A program made the translations under genes and the position numbers. A stretch of DNA of 64,000 nucleotides from Alligator mississippiensis (lineage: Eukaryota > Chordata > Crocodylia > Alligatoridae), in NCBI RefSeq assembly GCF_030867095.1, contig NC_081824.1:118428162-118492161 (forward strand). Reading direction: 5' to 3'. The notes below the pieces were generated by a model. That model did no database searches, was not told the origin of the DNA, and worked only from the letters and a program-made list of their open reading frames with translations. Each line of letters opens with the position of its first letter. The first letter of the stretch is position 1. Positions 54,842 to 64,000 of this stretch are shown piece after piece.

Positions 54842-56491
54842 CTGGGCAGCATAGTTTGGGGAGGAGGTGAGCAGCCAACAGTGTTGAAATAACAGGTTAG
54901 GGACTATTTAGAAAAGTTGTACATATACAAGTCCATGTGGCCAGATGGGATGCACCTGAGAGTGCTGAGAGAGTTGGCTGGTGAGATTGCAGAGCCCTGG
55001 CCATCATCTTTGAGAACTCGTGGTGATCAGCAGAGGTCCCAGATGATTGGAAAAAGGCAAACATAGTGCCCATATTTAAGAAAGGGAAAAAGGAGGATCC
55101 AAGGAACTACAGACCAGTCAGCCTCACCTCAGTCCTTGGAAAAATCATGGAGCAGGTAGTATTTGCTTCAAGGAATCTATCTTGAAGCATTTGGAGGAGA
55201 AGGAGGTGATTAGGAACAGTCAGCATGGATTCACCAAGGGCAAGACATGCCTGACCAACCTGATTGCCTTCTATGATGAGATGACTTGTTCTGTGGATGC
55301 AGGGAGACCAGTGGATGTGGTGGACCTTGATTTTAGCAAGGCTTTTGATATGGTCTCCCATAACATTCTCACAGACAAGCTAAGGAAGTACAGGGCTGGA
55401 TGAATGGTCTCTAAGGTTAATAGAAAACTGGCTGGAGCATTGGACTCAGAGGGTAATAGTCAATGACTCAATATCTAGTTGGCAGCCAGTATCAAATGGA
55501 GTGCCCCAGGGGTCGGTCTTGGTGCCAGTTTTGTTCAGTGTTTTCATCAGTGACCTGGAAGATGGCAGAGAGTGCACCATCAGCAAGTTTGCAGATGACA
55601 CTAAGCTGGGGGGAGTAGTAGATACATTGAAGGGTAGGGTTAGGATTCAGAGTGACCTAGACAAATTGGAGGATTAGGCCAAAAGGAATCTCATGAGGTT
55701 CAACAAGAAAAAGTGCAGAGTCCTGCACTTAAGATGAAACAATCCCATGCACTGACTGGTACAGGCTGGGGACTGACTGGCTGGGTAGCAGCTCTGCAGA
55801 AAAGGACCTGGGGGTTACAGTGGACAATAAGCTGAGTGTGAGCCAACACTGCCCCTGTTGCAAAGAAAGCTAACGTCATACTGGGCTGCATTGGTAGGTG
55901 TGTTGCCAGCAGGTCAAGGGAAGTAATTATTCCCCTCTATTCAGCACTATTCAGCACTTACAATATGGAGTATTGTGCTCAGTTTTGGGCCCCCCACTTC
56001 AGAAAGGATGTGGACAAATTGGAAAGAGTCCAGTGGAGGGCAGAAAAATGGTTCAGGGGCTAAGGCACATGACTTCTGAGGGGGCACTGAGGGAACTGGG
56101 CTTATTTAGTTTGGAGAAGAGAAGACAGAGGGGATTCCATTGCAGCCATCAACTACTTGAAGGGAGGTTTGAAAGAGGATGGAGTTGGATTGTTCTCAGT
56201 GGTGGCAGATAACAGAACAAGGAGAAAAGGTCTCAAGTTGCAGCAAGGAAATTTGAGGTTACATATTACAAAGAATTTTCTCACTAGGAGGGTAATAAAA
56301 CACTGGAGCAGGTTACCCAGAGAAATGGTGGAAGCTCCATACTTGGAGGTTTTTATACCCAGCTAGACAAAGCTTTGTCTAGGATGATCTAGTTGGGGAT
56401 GGTCCCATTTTGAGCAGGGGGTTGGACTAGATGACCTTCTGAGGTCCCTTCCAACCCTTATTTTCTATGATTTCTACGATGATAATTAGTG

Positions 56492-56769
56492 CAGTGGTTC
56501 TCAACCTTTTGGGATTCAAGGCACCCCTCCCTGGACTCAAGGCACTTTTCCACAACTTCTGTAAATTGAGTGGCACCTAATATCAGAAACTAATATGTGT
56601 ATTACAGTGCTTACCTTCTTGCAGAGGGCCAAGCAGTGTGGGTGGGGGATCATCCAGGCAGGAATAAACCTGAGCTTCCCTTATCTACTTATCTCTTCAC
56701 ATCTAGCACCACTGTCAACGTATTGCATGGCAGCCAAGGGTGCTGCAGGACTTTGGCTGAGAATCATTG
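56492..56769. mobile_element. hAT-type MITE (278 bp)
   Basis: The left end is CAGTGGTTCTCAACCTTTTG; the reverse complement of the right end is CAATGATTCTCAGCCAAAG. The flanks AATTAGTG and CATTAGAG agree at 6 of 8 positions. CAAGGCACCCCTCCCTGGACT and CAAGGCAC repeats follow the left end. It sits next to the 3' tail of the CR1. Confidence 0.75.
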
Positions 56770-56777
56770 CATTAGAG

Positions 56778-59307
56778 TAGGAGTAAGGACTTTGAGCCAA
56801 ATCAGCTGGCTCTCAGATTGACTGACTTTTCTTTGGATGCAAGGGGCTTGATCCTATTCCACTTATTAGGCCCCTAAGGTGGCCTAAGGACTCAGATGCA
56901 GTTAACTGAAAAAGCAGCTTGCTGCTTTTTGTAACTTAGTCTTAAGGTCAAGGTGAGGGTGTATTACGAAAGTAGATCATTTATGTTTTTTCAGGGACTC
57001 AAGCAAGGTGAAAGACAATCACACTTAAGCATCTACATCCATTAAGGAGCCTAAATGATTGAATAGAGTCAGGCCTGAAGTACCACTGCATCTTAGTTTC
57101 ATGTTCTGTAAATTGGGGATGAATATTTACCTTTGCTAGCACCATTCATCCAAAGAGTTCAGACTACTGAAATCAGGTATTAAAATTATGAATGAAGGTG
57201 CTGCTCAAATATTTTCTTTGACTAGTGCAGATTTGGTTCTTTTCCTGGAAATTCAAAAAAGTGTTTGAGTTTTCAGGAAATGTTTGGCTGAAACTTACCT
57301 GAACCAGTTAATTTGCTTTCTTCTGAGATTGCTGCTTCCATGGCTTTCCCTAACTGAACAGGAGATAAGAACTGGGTCTCTGACAATTGCCCACAGAGGC
57401 AAGGCACTTGACTTCACCTGAAGTTAAAATTTCAACACCTGTTACGAGATGAAGTAGTGACTAACGTATGTATATTAAATATATTGGAGAGGTTGGCAGT
57501 GGATCCATAATACACTGTAGAAGTGCATTTAGATTCTGTAGACAAATTAAAGACCTGAGTTTCTTTTCATTTTTAGCCAGTGAGAAGTAGCTCCATTGAA
57601 GTTAACAGTTACACAGGTTAAAAGAGAGAGGAGAATTATAACTACAATATCCAAAGTGGCCTTTATAATTATTTGGATGGATTCTAATTAGTTAAGATTA
57701 GGTGAGCTGTGTCTTTGTAGGGAAGGAAAGGTATCAGCATGGAAATGCACAGGCATACACCTGCACATAAAATATCTTCAGAGACACATGAAACTTAGAC
57801 ATCTAAATTAAACTAGACCTTGTTTCCTGAGTTTAACCACTATGCTGTACTTTGGATCTGTCAATTTTTATATTTTACTTAGCATTTTTTCTGGTTGTGA
57901 TTGTACTTGGAATGGATGCAACTGAAGGTGGCAGCCAATATCAAATCTATATGAAGACAAAATACACTTTCTGACATTTAACCTACAAACCAAGAAACAG
58001 TGCCATTTTAACTGCTTTAAAGCTATCTACCTTTGATGCTGCTTCAGTGATCATGACATTTCCCAAGCTCCAGAGTAATGCCTGTCATCTTAGCATGTTC
58101 AAAGGATTAAAGAGTTATTTTAAAGCTAAGCATCTTTCACTAGCAAGCCTTTGCTTCTAACAGTATGAAGAACATGGCACATTGCTGACTACACAAAGCA
58201 TAGTCGAATGTTCAAGGAGAACAGACTGAAAGAACAAATAAATATTACCTTTTTTGTTACAGTGTGATCATAGTCATCAGGTACCTTGTTCAAAGCCTAT
58301 TGAAGTTAGTGGGAAGTGACAATTTCCCCCCAAATGACTATGTGTCTCTACTGTTGAAAGGCTATATATATGGGAAGCCCTCTAGCTCATACTGAGAGTG
58401 GGGAAACCTGGCCAGAAATTCCAAACTTAAGTTACTGCCTGAGAGCCTTGATATTAGTAAAAATTGGAGAAGACTTAAGTTCAGCAGGAATGAAACTCAC
58501 CAACAGGCCATTAAACATCCACAGGGAGCAGAGAACCCCATACACAATTTCTGAAAGTATTTTCAGGACATCTGATTTTAAAATGATGCCTGATCACAAA
58601 CTGATGGAAAAAAAATAACTTTATCTGCCTAATATACAGATTGTACCCTCTCCCTGTCACAGTCCTCCAGATCTGCTCTCCCTTCCTGGTCACAGCCCTG
58701 CCCCTTCACAATCAAATGTTGCCTTTGTGGTTACTACAGCTATTGCAAACATGGTAGAGTTTATCTTAGGAAGGTATTTGATGAGTCTCTCCACCTCTCT
58801 TCTGGTGGGCCTTTTGGGACTCCGAGCTTTTTTTTAATGCCTGAACTCCTCAACTTATCATAGGTTGTTAGGGGGTCCTTTGTGGCTGTGGTATGCGTGG
58901 GGGGAAAAGTGGATGTTCTTGTGGACACTTTCAGCCATCACGTGGCTACCTGTGATCACAAGGGATTGGACTTCATGACATAGGTGGTTGCTTCACTCTT
59001 ATGTTCCCATGAGTTTCATCAGCCAGTGTCATAGACTCACCCAATCCGCACAGCACACCAGGTTTTCTGTAGAGGTCTCTGATATCCTCAAGGATAGCAG
59101 TCAATGGAGAACAAACTGAGAACGACAGCACAAAACTGCATCTACCCTGCAGCTGTTTTTTTAAGAGCATAAGCAAGGCTTATCTGGCACAGGTGAGATA
59201 GTCCTACCCATGACATTCTCCAGAGGGCAGGTCACTGCTGTAGTGTAGGCAAGTGGTTTATCCTTGTCTTTATTGAAGGAGATTGAATAGCTTATTGCTC
59301 TTGGCAG
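56778..59307. other. Intron 9, last part
   Basis: AT-rich, no element or conserved coding block recognised; acceptor for exon 10 at the end. Confidence 0.3.
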
Positions 59308-59436
59308 GACACACTTACATGTGGAGAGATGCTGAACACCCTGGGCAAGCTACTGCTAACTCATAAAGCAGATCCAGTGCTTGTTGGTCATGCTGCCTGC
59401 ATAATTAAAAACCTGATCCTTCCCCAAAACATGCAG
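59308..59436 (+). CDS. Vac8-like protein, exon 10 (ARM repeat; last exon seen)
   Basis: Residues 367-409. The acceptor is TGGCAG at 59302-59307 and the donor GTGAGT starts at 59437. It is 129 nt long, phase 0 at both ends. It begins DTLTCGEMLNTLGKLLLTHK and continues ADPVLVGHAACIIKNLILPQ, then NMQ. It has the ARM helix pattern but is less conserved than the earlier repeats. There is no stop codon and a consensus donor follows, so at least one more exon is expected 3' of the window. Confidence 0.8.
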
Positions 59437-59754
59437 GTGAGTACCAGTTTTCTTTACAAAATTACACAAGGGAGGTGGGGCATCTTTACCCAGTAGAAGC
59501 TGGTTACACAAAAGAAAGTTTAAAAAAAAAATCATATGCAATGGATTAATGAGCTATCTCCCTCTGACATTCATGACAACACTACCCCAGGTACAAGCTG
59601 GCAGCATCCCATGTACCACCCTTGAAGCTATTTCTTCCATCCTCATTTTCTCTATCATGCAACATTGCATATTAAGGAAAATAGGAAATGTCACACAAGA
59701 CAGTGATACAGCCCCAGGCTTTTAGTAACTGTATCTTCTCTCTAGACGCATATA

Positions 59755-59875
59755 AAATATAGCAGGGAAGCCTCAGGCATAGAGAGATTAAGTGACTTGC
59801 CTGAGTCACTCAGAATGGATGAGTAGGAAGTGAATCCTGAGTGCCCAAATCCCAGTCCAGGGCATTAACCAGGAG
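59755..59875 (+). repeat. MIR-type SINE
   Basis: GGCATAGAGAGATTAAGTGA, CTTGCCTGAGTCACTCAGAA and AGGAAGTGAATCCTGAGTGC follow the MIR core (AGAGAGGTTAAGTGACTTGC, CAAGGTCACACAG, ATTCGAACCC). Both ends are truncated. Confidence 0.7.
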
Positions 59876-59879
59876 AAGA

Positions 59880-60440
59880 AGAGTAAGAGAAGGTCCCCAC
59901 TTTCCAGGGTTGTATTTTAAAGACAGAGGATTGATTTGAATTTCAAAATGTATGATTTGTAGTCTGTGCATATGTTGTGTTATCTATAGGGGCTCATTTT
60001 ATTTTGATAAAAATTCTGATGTACACTTTGAAAAAGCTTGTCATGAAGACCAATATGTTTCTCTTCTGCTGGCAATGTTTACATAACTCCTTTGACATTA
60101 ATGGCAGTATGTCACAACTTCAGTGCTCATTCTGAGAAGTTGCCGTAAATCACATGAACATCTTTCTGCAAAAGTAAAAGGTGATTTTTCTTCCACCAGG
60201 TAATAAAATTCTCTTGTGACTCACTTTGAAAAGCAATGGAGTCTTGAATCAATCTGGCTCCTCTAGCACCATGGATAACCCACTAAATGATTTACAGAAA
60301 GATCCTAGTTTCAGAAACTAAATAGTGATAATCTTGCCCCCAACACAGCTACAGTGAACATCCCTCCTTTTTTCTGCATCCTGAAGATTTTGGTCATTTT
60401 GCTTGAGTGGGTGCCTATCTTGATTATAGTCTCCTAATTA
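59880..60440. other. Intron or downstream sequence
   Basis: No element or exon recognised. Confidence 0.3.
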
Positions 60441-60450
60441 GCTGATAACC

Positions 60451-60560
60451 AGTGATCCTGGTTTTCTCTGATAAAAATAAAATCCAACATTTTCTGATTT
60501 AAACTCCCCCTCCCCAAATATACATTTTTCTGTAATTAAAATGAAATGCCACTATATATC
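60451..60560. mobile_element. hAT-like family E, one end only
   Basis: CCAGTGATCCTGGTTTTCTC, TGATAAAAATAAAATCC and ATTTTTCTGTAATTAAAATG repeat the left end at 2801 (ATTTTTCCATGATTAAAATG). The rest of the element is missing. Confidence 0.6.
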
Positions 60561-61077
60561 GTGCCTCTTAGGGACCACTTGGCAAGTAATGTAAGAAACA
60601 CAGGCTTTGAATAGGAGAGGTTAAACCCGCAGTCACTCTTACAGCATACAGGATTTACAGATCTTTAGCGAAACAAATTCTCCATGCTCTGTGACCAAAG
60701 ATCATGCTCACCTGATCATGCTCATGACCAATCTGGCAATCGGGCAGATTGGTCCCTTCTACAGACAGACAGTGCTTGGTAAAGATCCTTCCCCTAAATA
60801 TGATCTCTTCCCCCTCTGACAAACCGGTCAGCTGCAGAATTTCAAGCAGGTGATCCTCTGGGAGATTTCAGCTTCCCTGGAGTTAAGCTGGGGAAACTTG
60901 ATCCCTTCTGCATGTCTCTTTTCCATATCAAAACCATTATTTTAGGAGGGAACTGCCTTGGTTGGAAGACAATTGCAGTTAGTGCATCTCATGTTAGTTC
61001 TTCAAGAATAAACATTACGATAAAATGCCTTAGCCTGTTTTTGACATGTCTATGCTGCTATAGTTATATACTCAAAA

Positions 61078-61432
61078 TAAGAATGTAAGAACATAAGAAT
61101 GACCATTTACTGGGTCAGACCATATGTCTCTCTTGCCCAGTAGCCGTTCCCCCACTCCACTGTTCCTCTCTCACTTGCAGCCTCCAGCATTTAAGGTATA
61201 GGAAGTTCTGATTCAGAGGCTGCATCCCTAAGTCTCATGCTCAATAGCTGCTGATGCTCCTTTCCTCAAAGAATTTGTCCAAGCCCTTTTTGAATCTGTC
61301 TAAACTGTCGACTTCCACATCTGGTGGCAATGAGTTCCACACTTTAATTACACACTGTGTGAAAAAGAGCTTCCTTTCCTTAGTTTCAAACTTACTGTGT
61401 ACCAGTTTCATTTTAGGACCCCTAGTTCTTAT
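61078..61432 (-). mobile_element. L2/CR1-clade LINE, 3' end
   Basis: On the minus strand 61438-61241 encodes ETKERKLFFTQCVIKVWNSL followed by PPDVEVDSLDRFKKGLDKFF, the typical end of a CR1/L2 ORF2 (F...VVxxWNxLP...SLxxFKxxLD). After the stop, TCTGACCCAGTAAATGGTCA and ATTCTTATGTTCTTACATTC form the 3' end. The same family is at 5240-5525. Confidence 0.75.
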
Positions 61433-61939
61433 ATTCATAGTTTCATAGTTTCATAGTAGCTAGGGTCAGGAGGGACCTGAACAGATCATCTAGCCTGACC
61501 CCCTGCCACAGGCAGCAATGAATTCTGGGTTCACAAGACCCCAGACAGGTGATCATCCAACCTCTTCTTGAATTTGCCCAAGGTAGGGGCAAGGACCACT
61601 TCTCTGGGAAGTTGGTTCCAGATTTTGGCCACCCTAACTGTAAAATATTGCCTTCTGATCTCTAACCTAAACCTATTCTCCATCAGTTTATTACCATTGT
61701 TCCTCGTCACCCCAGGTGGTGCTGGGGAGAAAAGGGCTCTGCCTATTTGCTGTTGATCCCCCCCTGATGAGCTTGTAGGCAGCCACCAGGTCCCTCCTCA
61801 GCCTCCTCTTGCTGAGTCTGAACAGGTTCAGGTCCTTCAGTCTCTCCTCGTAGGGCCTGTCCTGCTGCCCTCTCACCAAGTGGGTGGCCCTCCTCTGAAC
61901 CCTCTCCAGGCTGGCCACATCCCTTTTGAAGTGCAGCGC

Positions 61940-62950
61940 CTAGTACTGGACGCAGTACTCCAACTGCAGCCTGACCAAAGTCGTACAGAGGGGGAGTATC
62001 ACTTCTCTGGACCGGCTTGAGATGCACCTTTGGATGCATAACAAGGTATGGCTGGCCTTGCTGGCTGCTGTCTGGCATTGGTGGCTCGTGTTCATCTTGG
62101 AGTCAATAATGACTCCAAGTTCCCTTTCCACCTCTGTGCTTTCAAGAGGGGAATTCCCCAGCCTGTATGTATGCTGTGGATTCCTTCTCCCAAGGTGCAG
62201 CACTCTGCATTTGTCTACGTTGAACCCCATCCTATTCTCATCTGCCCGCTTTTGTAGTCTATCTAAATCTAGTTGCAGCCTCTCTCTCCCTTCAAGCGTG
62301 TCCACCTCAACCCACATCTTATTGTCATCAACAAACTCGGACAGCATGCTTTCCACCCCCTCGTCCAAGTCGCTGATGAAGATGTTAAACAGTACGGGCC
62401 CGAGGACCGAGCCCTGGGGTACCCCACTGCTCACATCTTGCCAGGTTGAGTACAACCCGTCCACCACTACTCTCTGGGTGCGCCCCATCAGCCAATTTTT
62501 TACCCATCCAACTGTGCAGGCATCAATGCCGCAGTCGCTTAATTTATTGATGAGGATGGTGTGAGAGACAGTGTCAAAGGCCTTCTTAAAGTCTAGAAAG
62601 ACTATGTCCACAGCGACACCATCATCCAAGGATTTAGTTACTTGGTCATAAAAGGCAATCAGGTTGGTCAGGCAGGACCTGCCTTTGATGAACCCATGCT
62701 GATTGCCCCTGAGCATGATCTCCCCTGCAGGCTCCCTACAGATATGCTCCTTGATGATTCTTTTCAAGATCTTCCCAAGCACCGAGGTGAGGCTTACAGG
62801 CCTATAATTACTTGGGTCCTCCTTCCTCCCCTTCTTGAAAATAGGGACATTAGCCAGTTTCCAATCCCCCAGCACCTGGCCAGATGACCACGAATGCTCA
62901 TACAGCTGGGCCAAGGGCTCCGCGATGACCCCCGCCAGCTCCCTCAACAC
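61940..62950 (-). pseudogene. CR1 reverse transcriptase domain (336-codon open piece of ORF2)
   Basis: The longest open frame in the window. RT motifs in order by residue: VPIFKKGRKEDPSNYRPVSL (about 35), HGFIKGRSCL (about 85), FLDFKKAFD (about 120), SGVPQGSVLGP (about 175), EFVDDNK (about 207), LGVIID (about 283), then a thumb region ending LVRLQLEYCVQY. It is closed by a stop at the 3' side, after which the frame shifts. The start codon shown is an internal Met and not a true start. Confidence 0.88.
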
Positions 62951-63379
62951 CCTTGGGTGGAGGGCATCTGGACCTGCAGATTTAAAAATGTCTAGCCCTT
63001 TCAGAAGATCCCTAACTACATCTGCACCGACTGAAGGCTTGATAGAGCTATCCCCAAGATTGTTCCTACCTCTGGTAGGTGGGATATCCTGGTCCCTGTT
63101 CAGGAAAACAGAGGCAAAGAAACTGTTAAAACTTGTCTGGCGTGGCCACCAGATTACCGTTTGTGTCTTGCAGGGGCCCTACATTACCTGGTGCCCTCTT
63201 CTTGCTCCCAATGTAGTTGAAAAAGGACCTTTTGTTGTTCTTAATCCTGGATGCTAGCCTGAGTTCCATCTCTGCCTTGGCCTTCCTAATAGCCCTCCTA
63301 CACTCCCAGGCTGAGGAGGAGTACTCCTCCTTGGTGATAGCTCCTCCCTTCCACTGGTTGTACGCCCCACTTTTAGTCC

Positions 63380-63907
63380 TCAGACATTCCTGAATGCCCT
63401 TGCTGAGCCAAGGGGGTTTCTGAGCACTCTTACCCCCCCCTTGCTTCTCTCAGGGACTGTTATCCTTTGGGCTTGGAGGATCGCCTCCTTAAGATACGAC
63501 CATCCCTCATGGACTCCCATCTCCTCTACCTTCTGGGCCCTAAGTGCCACCCCCACTAGTCTCCTAAGCTCATTGAAGTTGGCCCTTCTGAAGTCAAGGG
63601 CTTTAGCCTTGGTGTGAGCCCTAGACACCCTGCGTTGGATAATGAAATCCAGCAGGTGATGATCGCTATTGCCCAGGTGGTCAAGGACCTGCAGTCCCCT
63701 CACCAGGTCATCCCCCATGGCCAGGACCAGGTCCAGCAAGGCGTTACCCCTAGTAGGGCTGTGCACTTCCTGGATAAGGTGAAGGTCCTGTAATATAGCC
63801 AGGAACCTACGCAAGCGGTCAAACTTGGCTGTCTGCTCCTCCCGGCAAATGTCTGGGTAGTTTAGGTCACCCATGACAATAACATCCCTTGACCTAACCG
63901 CCTCCAT
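63380..63907 (-). pseudogene. CR1 endonuclease domain, C-terminal half
   Basis: An open piece of ORF2 with VIVMGDLNYPDI, RGNALLDLVLAMGDDLVRGL and GNSDHHLLDFIIQRR, i.e. the AP-endonuclease D and H residues of LINEs. The frame is broken by the stop at about 63946 upstream and by a frame change after 63380. It has no function alone. Confidence 0.85.
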
Positions 63908-64000
63908 AAGCTGACTGGAGAAGTCCTGCTCTAGCTCTTCCCTCTAGTTGGGTGGTCTGTAGTAGACACCCACCGTAAGGTCCCTTTCGCCATGCCCCCC

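Larger units (their letters stand above)
53355..56483 (+). mobile_element. CR1 LINE, 5'-truncated and decayed, carrying two hAT MITEs
   Basis: The endonuclease part has VGVCYRPPDQED, MEDFNQLDVCW (usual MGDFN) and SSHKMIEF (usual SDH), so two catalytic positions are changed. The reverse transcriptase has [47 protein letters not shown] (frame-shifted) and KFADDTKLGG with the FADD box intact. The C-terminal part has GGLKEDGVGLFSVVADNRTR and FLTRRVIKHWSRLPREMVE. The 3' end has GACTAGATGACCTTCTGAGG and TTTCTATGATTTCTACGATG. Several frameshifts make it inactive. Remove the inserts at 53517-53673 and 54683-54841 and the CR1 is colinear. Confidence 0.85.
15152..59436 (+). other. Vac8-like armadillo-repeat gene, 10 visible coding exons (partial at 3' end)
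   Basis: Ten exons (coding 15185-15410, 28358-28477, 30576-30695, 31438-31557, 39280-39402, 42135-42217, 43968-44093, 47632-47677, 50889-51022, 59308-59436) sum to 1227 nt, exactly 409 codons with no stop. All introns are GT-AG and all phases match. The product is an acylation-type N-terminus followed by ARM repeats. Family knowledge: yeast Vac8 is a myristoylated and palmitoylated vacuole-membrane ARM adaptor used in vacuole inheritance, nucleus-vacuole contact and autophagy. The match is colinear, for example VQCN at the same place in one repeat and VQYYSCTALSNLA against VQYYCTTALSNIA in Vac8 as I remember it. Inference: a membrane-anchored adaptor of the lysosome or another organelle; its role in vertebrates is unknown to me. 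Yeast Vac8 is longer, so further 3' exons are expected beyond the window. Other ARM families (ARMC3, ARMC4, ANKAR) are possible but lack this N-terminus. Confidence 0.85.
61433..64000 (-). mobile_element. CR1 LINE, ORF2 endonuclease and reverse transcriptase, runs off window
   Basis: The 3' end at 61433 shows ATGAAACTATGAAACTATGA repeats after CCCTGACCCTAGCTAC. ORF2 on the minus strand: endonuclease VGVYYRPPN then a stop at about 63946, MGDLNYPDICREEQTAKF and NSDHHLLDF, so the MGDxN and SDH motifs are kept. Reverse transcriptase (62950-61940) has [56 protein letters not shown] and FVDDNKMW (usual FADDTK, still xxDD). A C-terminal fragment LERVQRRATHLVRG follows in another frame. At least one stop and several frame changes make it inactive, yet it is the best preserved CR1 here. 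Its 5' part lies beyond base 64000. Confidence 0.9.

Overview
The window looks like vertebrate, probably sauropsid, nuclear DNA. A crocodilian is my best guess, with turtle as the alternative. The reasons are widely spaced GT-AG exons, truncated CR1 and L2/CR1-clade LINEs, decayed MIR/L3-type repeats, a Penelope-like element remnant and many non-autonomous hAT-type transposons. The species call rests on repeat flavour only.

The single protein-coding gene I can support lies on the + strand. It is an armadillo-repeat protein that resembles yeast Vac8 over its whole visible length. Ten coding exons lie between 15185 and 59436. They join in frame without a stop to give 409 codons. Every boundary is GT-AG and the phases agree at each junction. 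The protein starts with Gly2, Cys5 and Cys8, a myristoylation plus palmitoylation type of N-terminus like that of Vac8. ARM repeats follow, with three consecutive repeats carried by exons of exactly 120 nt. No stop codon is seen after the last exon and a good donor follows it, so the gene very likely continues beyond base 64000. An untranslated first exon and the promoter should lie upstream of 15152, but I could not locate them.

Layout: 1-360 is an antisense Penelope-like GIY-YIG remnant. 440-9000 is dense nested repeats (degenerate 350-bp repeats, foldback elements, hAT elements with 8-bp target site duplications). 9000-15150 is mostly plain AT-rich sequence with one MITE and one hAT-like element. 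15152-59436 is the Vac8-like gene, whose introns hold a solo LTR (22498-23776), several hAT elements, a nested CR1 (32380-34130), GC-rich element cores, minisatellites and a 3.1-kb CR1 (53355-56483) interrupted by two short transposons. 59437-64000 is intron or downstream sequence with a MIR, the 3' end of an L2/CR1-clade LINE and a large antisense CR1 that runs off the window.

Nothing suggests the repeats and the gene work together. The repeats are passengers in introns. The notable points are the Vac8-like gene in a vertebrate and the number of transposon boundaries that can be fixed to the base by their target site duplications.
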